A stretch of DNA of 49,232 nt from Prorocentrum cordatum (GCA_963575745.1 CAUYUJ010018324.1:158753-207984), one strand, 5' to 3'; shown: positions 18,940 to 29,182, counted from the first letter of the stretch. Notes: generated from the sequence alone by a model not told the origin. Translations and numbers: made by a program.

Positions 18940-20290
18940 CGTCTGGCTGGAGTCTTGGAGGCGTCCTGGGGGCCTCCTGAGGGTTTTTTGGAGGCCTCCA
19001 GAGGGCCTTTTGGAGGCCTCTTGAGGCCTCTTGAGGGCCTCTTGGGGGCCTCTTGGGGCCTTCGGGGGCGTCTTGGGGCCTCCCGGGGGCCTCTAAGGGC
19101 CGAGTGCTCGAAATTCTGTTTCGTGAACCCCCCCCTCTTGGGGCGTTCTTGAAGCGTTCTTGGGCCCTCTTGGGCCGTCTTGGAGGCCTCTTGGGCCGTG
19201 TTGGAGCCGTCTTGGGCCATCTTGGAGCCCTCTGGGGGGCGTCTGGGGCCCTCTTGGGGCGATCTTGGAGGCCTCTTGAGCCGTGTAGGGGCGTCGGGGA
19301 ACCGAAAAGGTTGAAACGCCCAAATCTGCCCAAAGCCTATGGAAAAGCATTGTTTGTTTGCTTCTTGGGGCCCTCTTGGGAATGCACTTGGAGACCTCCT
19401 GGGGATCTTGGAGGCTTCTTGGGTCATCTTGGAGACGTCTTGGGCCGTCTGGAGGCCATCTTGGGCGTCGTGGAGAGATATTCGGGCGTCTCGGACCTCT
19501 CTTGGATTGTGTTGGGAGCGTTCTTGGGGCCCTCTTGGGCCGTCCTGGAGGCCTCTGGCCGTCTTGGAGCCGTCTTGGGCCCTCTTGGGGCCCTCTTGGG
19601 GGCCTCTTGGGCCGTCTTGGGGCGATCTTGGAGGCCTCTTGAGCCGTTTAGGGGCGTCGGGGAACCGAAAAGGTTGAAACGCCCAAATCTGTCCAAAACC
19701 TAAGAAGAAGCATTGATTTTTGCTTCTTGGGGCCCTCTTGGGAGTGCTCCTGGAGGCCTCTTGGGGCATCTTGGAGGCTTGTTGGGTCATCTTGGAGACT
19801 TCTTGGGCAGTCTGGAGGCCATCTTGGGCGTCGTGGAGCGATCTTCGGGCGTCTCGGACCTCTCTTGGACCGTGTTGGGGGCGTTCTTGGGGCCCTCTTG
19901 GGCCGTCTTGGAGGCCTCTGGGGCCGTCTTGGAGCCGTCTTGGGCCGTCTTTGGGCCCTTTTGAGGGGCTCTTGGGCCCTCTTGGGGCGATTTTGGAGGC
20001 CTCTTGAGCCGTTTAGGGGCGTCGGGGAACCGAAAAGGTTGAAACGCCCAAATCTGTCCAAAACCTAAGAAGAAGCATTGATTTTTGCCTCTTGGGGCCC
20101 TCTTGGGAGTGCTCCTGGAGGCCTCTTGGGGCATCTTGGAGGCTTGTTGGGTCATCTTGGAGACTTCTTGGGCCGTCTGGAGGCCATCTTGGGCGCCGTG
20201 GAGCGATCTTCGGGCGTCTCGGACCTCTCTTGGATTGTGTTGGGGGCCTCTTGGGGCCCTCTCGGGGCGATCCTGGAGGATCTGGGGGAG
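18940..20290. repeat. 364-bp satellite, three or more copies, built of CTTGGGCCGTCTTGGAGG
   Basis: The anchor ACCGAAAAGGTTGAAACGCC lies at 19301, 19664 and 20029 (spacing 363 and 365). Each unit then has CAAATCTGTCCAAAACCTAA, a GAAGCATTGATTTTTGCTTC segment, and about 15 diverged 12- to 24-base CTTGGGCCGTCTTGGAGGCC elements. A GTCTCGGACCTCTCTTGGA segment sits in the middle. The left end is a diverged partial unit from about 18940, and the right copy fades out at about 20290. Open frames on both strands (minus 325 codons, + 216 codons) repeat with the same period and are not genes. Confidence 0.93.
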
Positions 20291-20690
20291 TGTCCCGGGC
20301 GTGTCCCGGGCTCCGCCCGGGGTACTGCTGATCCAGGGACCCCCAGGGGCCGCCCCGCGCGCGCGAACCAGAAATACTGTTTACCAGTTACCGGAGATCT
20401 TAGCACGCCTCTGGCCCGTTGGGCCGGCGAATTAGGGTATGTTTTGGTTCCCAGGCGTCACACTGGGCCTTATCTAATGGGCGTTTTTTTTCCCTCTGGC
20501 GTAACGCTCGTCACCCGGGCCATCCCTCCCCCCCGGTAACCCTAATGATCGGGCCGTTGGGGAGGGGGGGCCTGGCCCCCCCCCCCGACATGCTGGGAGC
20601 CGACCCCCCGCAGGTATGGTGCTGTGCTCACAGGCGTAGCGTGGTCTGAACGGCACGCATTGGTGCTCACAAACTTGTTGTGGCGCTTGC
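20291..20690. other. Unique sequence with G/C tracts
   Basis: Contains one GGCCGGCGAATT word (20423-20434), like those in the 160-bp direct repeats at 9.8 and 11.4 kb. G- and C-runs of 7 to 10 bases occur at 20530-20585. No gene. Confidence 0.4.
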
Positions 20691-20691
20691 A

Positions 20692-20693
<2 letters not shown>

Positions 20694-20726
<33 letters not shown>

Positions 20727-20766
20727 CATCGTTGTGCTCGTCGTCGTCGTCGTCGGTCGTCGTCGT
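20694..20766. repeat. (GTC)n microsatellite
   Basis: Mostly uninterrupted GTC units with a GACATCGTTGTGCTC break in the middle. Read as poly-Ser, poly-Val or poly-Asp depending on frame. Confidence 0.95.
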
Positions 20767-21074
20767 CTTCCAACGCAACTGGCGATGGCTCAGCAACCGC
20801 AGGCTGGTTCGACCACTTTTCCGCAAGTGCAGAGTGTGGTGGCTCTCTCTCTCCCTTCTGGCCGGTGCTTGGTTGCAGTGCGATACGGACGCGCGCCTTC
20901 TCCAAGGTACCCTTATGTCCTTGCCTTTGCGGCCTGTCCTTTGCAGCTTTCATTGCCCAGCTTTTGCCAACAAATCCCAACTTCGGTTTCCAAGGGTCTT
21001 GCGACCTTACCACCCGTCCTTCATGCACGTTTTGATTGTAGACCCAGCGCCATGGAGAAGATGCAGACTAGGCG

Positions 21075-21400
21075 GCCCCGCGCCTTTTTCCGCGGGCGCT
21101 GTGGTTTGCGCAGGCGTTGTGGTTTACGCAGGCAGCGTGGTGCATGGCGCTGCGTTTGCACACGGCTGCTGCGGTGTACACAAGCGCTGTGGTGTACGCA
21201 AGCGCTCTGGTGCACGCAGGCACTGTGGTGTACACCGACGCTGCGTTGCACGCGACTGCTGTGGTGTACACATGCGCTGTGGTGTACGCAGGCGTTGTGG
21301 TGCACGCAGGCACTGTGGTGTACACCGACGCTGCGTTGCACGCGGCTGCTGTGGTGTACACATGCGTTGTGGTGTACGCAGGCGTTGTGGTACACGCGTG
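21075..21400. repeat. 18-bp repeat with a 90-bp higher-order unit
   Basis: Basic unit GCTGTGGTGTACGCAGGC, about 17 copies. Five units make a 90-bp higher-order repeat: TGCACGCAGGCACTGTGGTG occurs at 21211 and 21301 with the following bases almost identical. Both periods are multiples of three, so all frames read as clean protein repeats (30 residues). Diverged copies return at 21690-21860. Confidence 0.93.
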
Positions 21401-21454
21401 TAGAATCCTCAGGTGCTCCGGACTCCATGGGGATTCGTCATCACGTGTATACAA

Positions 21455-21650
21455 AACGTTTGCTTTTTTATGGGATCCAGAGGCGCCCCAACTTCCAGAG
21501 GGATTCCTTTATCAAACAAAGGTTTTTGCTGCGGAGTCCAGAGACGCTCCGCTTTCCATAGCCTATCTTTTTCAAGCTCTATATAAGAGGGGTTTTTGTG
21601 GAATCCAGAGGCGCTCCATTTTCCCTAGGAGTTCCTTCATTAATCCTATT
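21455..21650. repeat. 57-68 bp direct repeat, three copies (ATCCAGAGGCGCTCC)
   Basis: GGATCCAGAGGCGCCCCAAC, GAGTCCAGAGACGCTCCGCT and GAATCCAGAGGCGCTCCATT, each preceded by a T-rich GGTTTTTG-like stretch, near 21475, 21534 and 21601. No coding evidence. Confidence 0.7.
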
Positions 21651-21689
21651 ATAAACAATGCATGTCTGTTTCATCCCATTATAAACAAC

Positions 21690-21880
21690 AGTTGTTGCAG
21701 TATGCACAGACACTGCGGTGTGCATGGGCGACGTGGTGCTGCAGTGCATGCGGCTGTTGTGGTGTACGGAGGCACCGTGATGTGTACACAGGTGGCGCTG
21801 TGTTGCACGGAGGCCTTCGGCATTGTCTTGTACACTGTCGGTTTGATGCGCCGGTGGCACGGACGCACCGTGGCGGGCGC
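21690..21880. repeat. Diverged continuation of the GTGGTGTAC repeat
   Basis: Words such as GCGGTGTGCATGGGCGAC, GTGGTGTACGGAGGCACC and GATGTGTACACAGGTGGC recall the 18-bp unit of 21075-21400 but are more diverged. Confidence 0.6.
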
Positions 21881-22334
21881 ATGCCGCGGCAGCCGTTACC
21901 GTTACCATCTCGGCCGCCTCCCCCGCCCCAGGGTAGAGGCCGTTACTTGGGAAAAAAACGGCTACCCAGCATAATTCTTCACGCTTCGCATCCCCGCCGG
22001 CCAATCCAGAACCAATGCTAGACGCTTCGCGTAACCCCACAGGCCAATCCAGAAACGATGCCCAGACGAGTTGCACCGGTCAGGGATGTAGAGGAATATG
22101 CAGTGGAAGAAAGGGCTGGGTAAGACGTCGTGCCCCAAGAGGGAGAGGATGGAGGAGGAATTTGAAGAGCAGGAGGAGGATTGTGGGGTGTCTCTTGGGG
22201 CCCTTGGGGGTCTCTTGGAAGCCTCTTGGGGGCATCTTGGGGGCCTCTCGGGGGTCTCTAGGAGCCTCCTGGGCACTGCTTTGGGCTATCTTGGGGCACT
22301 CTTGGGAGCTTCGTAGGCCATCTTTGGGCCATCT
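21881..22334. repeat. Unique sequence then GGGGCCTCTTGG block
   Basis: 21960-22060 holds two imperfect copies of a CTTCGC...CCGGCCAATCCAGAA segment about 50 bases apart (CATCCCCGCCGGCCAATCCA and AACCCCACAGGCCAATCCAG). From 22185 to 22330 about ten GGGGGCCTCTTGGGG-like elements occur. Confidence 0.7.
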
Positions 22335-22653
22335 TGGAGTAGATCGATCAGAGGAGGGGGCGAAGTACATTACTGTCCCCCCAGAAGGCCAACAGGTGGC
22401 CAGAACCTTAGTAACTACTACTACAATTAATGAGTTGACTTCCTCGATGAGGCTATCTTGGACGCTACAACGGCCCGCTCCAATTACCAGGGAGAGAGGG
22501 TGGGAAGGGGGGTATCAACCACTCCCTGAAGGGGAAGAAGGGAGATGGACGAGGAAGCTACCCAAATCTCTCACTCCCAGAAGGCTGGTGGGATTCCTGG
22601 GCGAGTTGCCTTGGGCAGGGAAGTGTAGGAGCATACAGTCACAGGAAAGATAG
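22335..22653 (+). CDS. Possible exon, hypothetical
   Basis: The + frame from about 22335 to TAG at 22651 reads EEGAKYITVPPEGQQVARTL, VTTTTINELTSSMRLSWTLQ and RRLVGFLGELPWAGK. It has a mixed amino-acid composition in a stretch free of tandem repeats, unlike the GGGGCCTCTTGG block that precedes it in the same frame. No start codon or splice site is clear and no family is recognised. It may be a fragment of a mobile element. Confidence 0.25.
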
Positions 22654-23655
22654 CCGTCAAACCGAAACTCGGGATCAACCCGAGCACACCCTAGAGACAC
22701 TCATCAAGGCATTTTCAGAGATTGCGCGCTTTTTCAGGACTCACCCCAGACATCGACAGCCCGAGCAGTCCCCAGCAGTGGCCCATGGGCGGGACCTATG
22801 GGCCTCTCGGAGGCATCTTGGGGCGCTCTGTCGGTTTCCTCTTGGGGCTTTCGGGACCCTCTCTGGGCAATCCATGAGGCAATCTGTCAACAACAAGGTT
22901 TGGTCCCCAATCAGTATCCCCTTTCCCGTCGGAGCCAGGCACATCGCTTCTTGAGGTGCTCGTGAGGGCCTGGGGGGGGCGTCGCAGTCGCGGCTGGCCC
23001 CTCTTGGCCTGTCTGCGGCCCCTACTGTGCGATCTTGGAGCCATCCTGAAGCCTCAAAGGCCCACCGGAATCGTCGGAATCGTAAAAATAGTCCCTCACA
23101 TTTCGTTGACACAGCAATGCGGTGTTTGACGCGTTCTGGCCTCTCAGGTGCACCGCACCTTTTGGAAGCTCTTTAGCCACCTCGACCCGTCTGATGGCGG
23201 TCTTGCGGCCTCTCCGAGGACTGTTCAAGGTCATCTTGAACCGGTTTCGGCAATATTGTGTCATCTTGGAAGCACTCTTGGGCCATCTTGGGTTCATCGG
23301 GGGCCCATGCGGACCCTTGACTTCCTCACGGGGGTGCTCGTCTGTCACGCCAGAGAAGTGAGTGGTACCGATACTCAGTATACGCGGTGGCCGCCATCGG
23401 AATGCCCGCCGGGGACCAACACAAACTCCACGTGCACCACACGTGCCAGCTGCGCCACGCTCACTTGGTAAGCCATGTGCCCAAGTGCGCCTTGTACGCC
23501 AGATATTCTAAGTGCTCCAGGAGCGCCACGTTCGCAATGCGCACCGAGTGCGCAAGGTGTGCCTGTGCACGTGATAGCACACATTGAGAAACTTGCCGGC
23601 ACCCAGCCATCCCTGTCAAGAACCGATACAGCATAGCGGCTTGGTGACCAGCGCA
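22654..23655. other. Intergenic, with diffuse GGCCTCTTGG motifs
   Basis: 22790-23060 has scattered GGGCCTCTCGGAGGCATCTT-type elements. 23140-23390 is unique. 23400-23580 has many GTGCCAAGTGCGCC-like words. No supported gene. Confidence 0.4.
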
Positions 23656-23659
23656 GTGT

Positions 23660-23830
23660 ATGGTATGTGCTTGTGTGTTGCGTGTGCGTGTGCGTGTGCG
23701 TGTGTGCGTATGTGCGTGTGTGCGTGTGTGCGTGTGTGCGTGTGTGTGGCTGTGTGCGAGTGTGCGTGCCTCTGTGTGTGTGTTTGTGTGCGCGAGTTCT
23801 TGTGTGTGTGGTGTGTGTGTGTGTGTGTGC

Positions 23831-23862
<32 letters not shown>

Positions 23863-23935
23863 GTGAGGGTGTGTGTGTGTGTGTGTGTTGTGTTTGTGTG
23901 TTTGTGTGTGTGTCTGCGTGTGTGTGTCCGCAACC
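23660..23935. repeat. GT-rich microsatellite (GTGTGC / GTGTGT / GTGCGT)
   Basis: About 275 bases of alternating purine-pyrimidine on the + strand: GTGTGC units to 23760, GTGT with interruptions, GCGTGCGT at about 23830-23860, then GTGTGT. Alternating sequence of this length could adopt Z-form DNA. The Cys/Val or His/Thr-rich frames are not genes. Confidence 0.95.
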
Positions 23936-24640
23936 ACTTTGAGATGACAATCAACAGGTCAACAGGGATGGTGTGCCAGTGCGGCACGGAAACTATTCCC
24001 GTACAATCTTATGATGCGGTGCACGCGCGGGCTGTTATGCTTGCCGCAATTGCGCCCTGCACTGTGTTTTGGCGTGGATGGCGTACGGGGCGATCATTCG
24101 GTCCTGGTCGGCGGCCGCTCGAGTTTGGGGAGGGGGTGCTCACTTTGAAGGGCCCCGGTGAACCTGTTCCCCGAAGGGGGCGGCGCATGGAAGAGCCGAC
24201 CAGCCAGGCAGGGCCGCTCACGCTCCGATTCGACACGATTCGATTCGCCGGTTGGGGCCGCGATTCTCGTGGGGCCGCGATTCTGCATCGGCCTGAGCCC
24301 TCTGGAGCCAGGCGCGGCGATCCGACTTCGGCTCGATTCGGGGCAATCTGTTCTGTCTCGCAGCTTTGACGAGAAAATGAATTTCATGGTAAACCAATTC
24401 TGTAGTCGATCCCTTGCCTCGAAAGGGAGGTTGCCGGGACTGCGGGGCTGGCCTTCCTCCGATCGTCGCCCCCAGGCACGTTGCCAAGTTCCAGCTGCGC
24501 GCGGAGCTCAGCGGCGGCATCCGGGAGGCCACGCGGTGGGCCATCGATCGGCGCGTCTCCTGAGGCGCGTGCCGCCCTGCCGATGCCCTGCTCCGCAACC
24601 TTCCCCCCGCAACCTTTGCCACGCAACCTTCGGGGGCGGG
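23936..24640. other. Unique GC-rich region, no supported gene
   Basis: Contains GATTCGACACGATTCGATTC-type words at 24230-24300 and three CGCAACCTT words at 24595-24630. Open frames on both strands lack recognisable content. Confidence 0.3.
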
Positions 24641-24835
24641 AGGGCGGAGGAGGAGGAGGAGGCAGGGGAAGGAGGGAAGGAGGGGTGACGAGGAGGTGAA
24701 GGAGGTGAGAAGGCGGAGGCGGGGGAAGAAGAGATGAAGGAGTGAGGAGGCCGAGGAGTGAGGAGGGGGAGAAGGGAGCAGGTCGACGAGTCGTCCTCCT
24801 CGTCCTCGTCCTCGTCCTCCTGCCTCCCGCTCCCA
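24641..24835. repeat. Purine-rich (GGA/GAG)n stretch, then inverted-polarity GTCCTC
   Basis: GGAGGA-rich from 24641 to 24790, then CGTCCTCCTCGTCCTCGTCC, which has the opposite strand polarity. Confidence 0.8.
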
Positions 24836-25284
24836 CCTCGGCTCATGCTCCTCTCTCTCGCTCCCGCCTTGGCTCACATGGTCATTTTCAAATACTCGTA
24901 ACTTCTACTCCCCCCCCTCCCGCTCGTGGACTCTGTCATGTCGTCTCCTCCCCCCTTGGACACCCCGGGCGCTGGCTGCCCCGCCGGCCCCACCCCTGCC
25001 GCGGGCGCGCGCCCGTGCCGGCCGGAGAGACTTTGCTGGCCAGGGTGCGCCGCCGGGAGAAAACAGTCAAGGAACGACCAGAGAACGTCAGCCGCAGATC
25101 TTCGTTAAGGTGATGTTGTTCAGCCCCGCAGTCCTTCCTCGGTTTCGGCTTCTGGGGCCCCTTCTCGGGCTGCGGGGGCCGTCACAGACGGATCCGGGGC
25201 GACAACCTACCCCGGGGGGGCCGCGCCTACACCGGGGGGTCGTCTGGGACCGCGCCCAGGGGGTCGCGCCTGGAGGGCGTCAAT
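24836..25284. other. Unique GC-rich region, no supported gene
   Basis: No repeat family visible. Short frames (+ 24926-25108, + 25110-25370) are Arg/Pro/Gly-rich. Confidence 0.3.
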
Positions 25285-25505
25285 CCAGCCCTGCCAGATG
25301 GGGTTCGAGTGGATCGGGGCGGAGGATCGCGCCGCATCGCCGAATCATCGACGATGCGATCCATTGTTGAGCACGGTTTTCTGCGCGCCGACGGCGCCGA
25401 TGCATCGCCGACGTCGCCGACACATCGCCGATGCATCGGCGATGATTCGGCGATGCGGCGCGAACCTCCGACCCCATCCTCTCGGACCCCACTGGCGAGG
25501 TCTCC
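25285..25505. mobile_element. Foldback element with CGATGCATCG core
   Basis: The left arm (about 25285-25350) contains CCAGATGGGGTTCGAGTGGA, GGCGGAGGATCGCGCCGCAT and CGCCGAATCATCG. The right arm (about 25436-25505) is its inverted copy: CGATGATTCGGCGATGCGGC, GCGAACCTCCGACCCCATCC and GGACCCCACTGGCG. The loop carries GCCGATGCATCGCCGACGTC and further CGATGCATCGGCGATG words. A related single arm occurs at about 30510-30650. No transposase is inside. Class and target site duplication are undetermined. Confidence 0.75.
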
Positions 25506-26226
25506 CGTGGTCCTCCCCGTCCTCCTCCGCCCCCGCCTCCCCCTCCTCCCAATCCTTCCCCGCCTCAGCAAACGGTGGACGGGGGAGGGCTCGAGCGTCT
25601 TCGGGCGAGGGGGCGGGGGGGGGGGGACGCGCCGCGAGGGAGGCACGGCGCCCCCGCTCGCCCTGCTCCCGTCCCCCCACGGGCGGGTGGCCCGGTGGAT
25701 CGCCCGGCCGCCCGGAGGTCGGCCTCGGGGCCGCCGGGTGCAGCCCCCCCTCGGTGGGGCACTGGCCCCCGAGGTGGGGGGGGGGGGGGCTTTGGGGACT
25801 CTCGGGGGGGGGGGGAGGGCGGGGGTGCGTCGCGAAGGAGATGCGGCGCCCTTGCCCCGTTTCTCCTCTCCTCCCCTTCCCCTCATCCCCCGGAGGAGGG
25901 AAGAGGTGTGGCTGCTCGTCCCGGGGAGTCTTCGTCGCCACGGCGGGGCTCGCCTGGAATGCCTGGTCAGAACGCACCCCAGGAGAGATTCGGGAGTTGC
26001 GGGGTAGGCACCCGTTTGCCCCCCCAGCCTTGCCCCTCCGCTGGGGTGTCTGAGAGAATACTTCCCTGTCCTGGCCATCTTCTTGACGCGATCGCAGATT
26101 TGCACCCTCTCCTGCCACTCTCCCTCCCTTCCTACATCCCGTTGTCGTTCTCGTCATCATTGTTGGTTTGGCTTCATCTGCCTTATCCTCCGTCTGCCAT
26201 CCCCTCTTCTTCCACATCGGTAGCAG
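25506..26226. other. G-tract-rich region upstream of the desaturase; 3' end pyrimidine-rich
   Basis: 25610-25830 has repeated runs of 7 to 11 G. 26090-26226 is strongly pyrimidine-rich (CTCCCTCCCTTCCTACATCC and similar) and ends in CGGTAGCAG. This looks like the 3' end of an intron or the acceptor for spliced-leader trans-splicing in front of the next exon. Confidence 0.5.
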
Positions 26227-26460
26227 AGATGGCTCATGGTTGAACAAGTATTTAGTCAGACGCGGCATGGAGAAAGCAAAGTATGCAGAGCACGAAACAC
26301 AGTGGCCACCATTGAGCGAGGTGCGCAAGAGTTTGCGAGTACAGTGGTATCGCTGCCCCGTGGATCGAGACGTATTCGCCAAGCTGACGGAACGCAGCGA
26401 CAAGAAAGGGTTCTTCCAGGCTTTGGGACACCTTGCCATCTGGATGGTCACGGGCACGAT
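26227..26460 (+). CDS. Membrane fatty-acid desaturase, N-terminal exon
   Basis: After the polypyrimidine-AG acceptor at 26226 the frame reads DGSWLNKYLVRRGMEKAKYA, then WPPLSEVRKSLRVQWYRCPV, DRDVFAKLTERSDKKGFFQA and LGHLAIWMVTGTI. An in-frame ATG lies at 26267, which gives about 65 residues in this exon. From memory, members of a bacterial-type desaturase family start with a similar 'R-W-Y-R-C-P-D/..L..L..RSD..G..Q..GHL' segment that leads into the first transmembrane helix. The next exon begins near the end of that helix and holds all three His boxes, so the two parts complete each other. The exact donor is open: GT at 26462 and a dinoflagellate-style GA at 26458 are both possible. Confidence 0.7.
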
Positions 26461-27462
26461 CGTATCTACTGGCCGTCGGCCCATCCCTGCAACGCGCCTG
26501 GGTTGTATGTCAGAGGCCGGGTGCCTGTGTGAGGCCTCTCGGTCGCCTCATGGAAGCGGCTTTGGGGTGTATTGGGGGCCTCGTGAGGGCCTCTTGTGGC
26601 ATGGTTTGGGCCTCTTGGGGGTCTCCCGGAGCTTCTGGGAGGCTTCTTGGGGTCCCTGCTGGCGGTCTCGGGGGTCATCTTCGCGCGGAAGGCTCGACAT
26701 GTCGGTCCGTACTCCCCCTCTGCGGCCCCTCTTGGACCCCTCTTGGGGCCATTTTGGGCCGTCTTCGGGGCCTCGTGGCTCTTGGGCTGCCTGGGAGTTT
26801 CTTGGGGCGATCTTGGGGTCTCTTGGGCCGTGCTGGAGTGTCGAAAACCAGATCAGGGTAGAACGCTGACATCCTTGAACCGGCACTCGAGGACAATCAA
26901 GGATTTCGGCCTTTCGAGGCCCTCCTCGGGGGGCCTCTTGGAGCCCTCTTGGATCTTCTTGGGAAGGCCATCTTGGGCGTCTTGACATGATCTTTTGGAG
27001 ACTTGAGGCCATCTTGGACTGTCGGCTTCGTGGGCCCTACTGGCCCGTCTGAGGGCCCTCTTGCCTCTGGAAAGCCGAAGGGCATTGCGCGACAAGCCCT
27101 GGGAGCGCCGAGTAGCGCACGAGAGCGCCGGGGAGTGCCCTGGACTCGGGGCTGTGGGGCTCAGGAGACGGGGGTCAATGCAAACGGGGGTCAGCGAGAG
27201 CGCCGGATCTTGCAGGATGTTGCGGGGCCAGGGTCGCATTGGCCCGGGCTTGGGTGCAGGATCATGCAGGATCTTGCAGGATCCTTCTCATTGACCCGGG
27301 CTTGAGTGCAGGATCTTGCAGGACTATGCAAGGCTTGACTGACCCGGTCTAGATTGACCCGGGTCAGAAGATCCCCGAGGCTGTGGGGCCCCTTTTCAAG
27401 AATACTTACAATATTCAACACAGAGAATCCCAAGAGACCTGACCACTCTACTGTGCCTCGAG
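26461..27462 (+). other. Intron of the desaturase gene, filled with repeats
   Basis: About 1 kb between the two desaturase exons. 26520-27060 carries about 25 GGCCTCTTGGG-type elements, the same family as the 364-bp satellite at 19-20 kb. 27206-27365 carries a 53-bp repeat (GGGCTTGGGTGCAGGATC at 27248, and a copy at 27301) with several TTGCAGGAT words. A likely acceptor is CTCGAG at 27457-27462 followed by G; a second is CAG at 27490. A small internal exon cannot be excluded. Confidence 0.6.
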
Positions 27463-28495
27463 GCACGGTGGTGGATATGGGTGTTGGCAGCAACATGTGT
27501 ACGTGGCCATGGTTGTGGCCATGTTTGCGCATGGCACCGTGGGAAGTGCCTTCATTTTTGGCTGCCACGAACTCGGACACGGCACCGTATTCAAGACGAG
27601 GTGGTTGAACCGATTTTTCCTTTACATCTTCAGCGTATTGTGGTGGTGGGACCCGATCGACTATGCTATGAGCCACACCTACCACCATCGTTACACGGAG
27701 TATGCGAAGGGCGACCGTGAGAATTTGTTTCCTTTGGAGCCGTCTCTCAATCCAACTCTATTGTTGCAACTTTTCTCCGTGGACCTTTTTGGAACTCCTG
27801 GGCGAGTCTTCGGGAAAGGTGGTCTGCTTTCAACCGTGAAACTTACATTTAAAGCAGCATGTGGAGGGATCGCATCAGAGCCTTATGCCCCTTCTCATGA
27901 ATGGTTGCAGACGTTGCATAAGGACCAGCCACATGAGGCCCTGAAGTCGATGTGGTTCAGTCAGTGCATCGTCATATTTCATGTTTCCGTCTTTGCAGCT
28001 TCCATCGTATCAGGTCAGTGGATTTTCATTTTGATCGTGAACTTTCATAAGTTCTGTGCTATGTGGCTGACTTACTTCATGGGCCAAACGCAACACATAG
28101 GATTGAAATCGGATAGCCCCGACTTCCGCAAGAACACTCGCACCATCACGCTCGATCCCGTCTCTGAGTTTCTGTATTGGCACATGAACTGGCACATCGA
28201 GCATCACATGTTTGCAGGCGTGCCCTGCTACAATCTCAGAGCTTTGCATGAAGAAGTCTCATTGGATATGCCTGCACCCCGTACCCTTCTTGGTGCATGG
28301 CGCGAAATGCGTGAGACATGGCATCGTCAGCAAGCCGATCCCGAGTACGAGTTCGATACGCCTCTTCCAGAGTTTGCTGGCTCGAGTGCCAAAGCTGTAA
28401 ACCTAGCATCAGAGGAGCAAAGTGGGTTCATTGGAGACTTGGCCCCAACAGGACTCGCAGATGCGGAGATGTTCGTAGGCGACAAAAGTCTATAG
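27463..28495 (+). CDS. Membrane fatty-acid desaturase, catalytic exon
   Basis: Frame open from 27443 to TAG at 28493-28495, about 345 codons. Predicted to insert a double bond into an acyl chain at a membrane, using a di-iron centre held by histidines and oxygen plus an electron donor; substrate and position cannot be told. Three His boxes are present: CHELGH (about 27563), HTYHH (27674) and HIEHH (28193), each with the spacing of the FA_desaturase family. Hydrophobic stretches include VYVAMVVAMFAHGTVG before box 1 and SMWFSQCIVIFHVSVFAASI then WIFILIVNF between boxes 2 and 3. The region around box 3, FLYWHMNWHIEHHMF then VPCYNL, and the later RTLLGAWREMRETWHRQQ and DPEYEFDTPLP are well conserved in bacterial homologues as I remember them. 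About 40 residues after that are unaligned. There are no internal stops, and GC is visibly lower than in the flanks. The close resemblance to a bacterial family hints at gene transfer, now with an intron. The role is likely in membrane lipid unsaturation. Confidence 0.88.
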
Positions 28496-29020
28496 TTGGC
28501 GTTGCGTTGCAGAGGCCGCTCCTCTCAGCTCATCGGCCTCGTGATTGAGATAGGCCTCGCGATTGAGCGGCCAATACAGAGGCAGCTCGGTTATTTGAGG
28601 CTTCGTGTTTCGCTCACGCCCTACATCGGGAGGGATGAGAAGTATCAGTGGCACGCGCGTCGTCATTCAAGCTGTGCGCGCTCACCACTCGCCACTCCAC
28701 AGCGCTCTTGCTGTGCAGCCCCCGAGTATACATCTGCAGCGGTGACACGCCGATGGGGGCTGTCCGACCGGCGTGATGGTGATGCTGGCTTTGCTCTCCG
28801 AGCACCGCCGCAGCACGCCGTGCGCCCAGCTGGCAGGAGGAGGCCACGCACCGCGGCCGGCCCCCCGCGGTCGTGGCTGGCCACCTCCAGGCACGGAGCG
28901 GCCGGCGCCGGGGGCGAGGGCCAGGCCCGCCTTCGTGGATTCGCCCGCTCGGCCCACGTTGCCCAGAGGGGCTGGGCGGGCAGTCGGGGGGGCCAGCCCA
29001 GGGTCTCAGCCCAGGCTCGG
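28496..29020. other. 3' flank of the desaturase, no supported gene
   Basis: 28510-28600 has two GATTGAG...GGCC words (CTCGTGATTGAGATAGGCCT and CTCGCGATTGAGCGGCC). Later sequence is GC-rich with open frames on both strands and no recognisable content. Confidence 0.35.
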
Positions 29021-29182
29021 AGGGCACCAACTATACACCAACACCGATCCTGGCCCAGGATCACCCTGGGCCCATGATCGGCGTATATGCCTTCTTGCCC
29101 AAGGCAGGAGGGCGTATACACCGATCCTGGGCCCAGGGTGATCCTGGCCAGGATCGGTGTTGGTGTATAGTTGGTGCCTTCC
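29021..29182. mobile_element. Near-perfect 160-base hairpin (foldback element)
   Basis: The left arm 29021-29090 includes GGCACCAACTATACACCAAC, ACCGATCCTGGCCCAGGATC and ACCCTGGGCCCATGATCGGC. The right arm 29111-29182 is its inverted copy, ending CGGTGTTGGTGTATAGTTGG TGCC. The loop of about 20 bases (29091-29110) is itself partly symmetric. Mismatches are few. It may be a small MITE or a relic; such a transcript would form a long stem. Confidence 0.9.

Noticed and set aside
18813-20155. Pro/Arg/Glu-rich minus frames up to 325 codons
   Set aside because: They repeat with the 364-bp satellite period and are mirrored by open + frames.
21590-21600. TATATAAG as a TATA box
   Set aside because: It lies within a 57-68 bp direct repeat and no gene follows; dinoflagellates do not rely on a canonical TATA box.
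23375-23987. His/Thr-rich minus and Cys/Val-rich + frames
   Set aside because: Translation of the GT-rich microsatellite.
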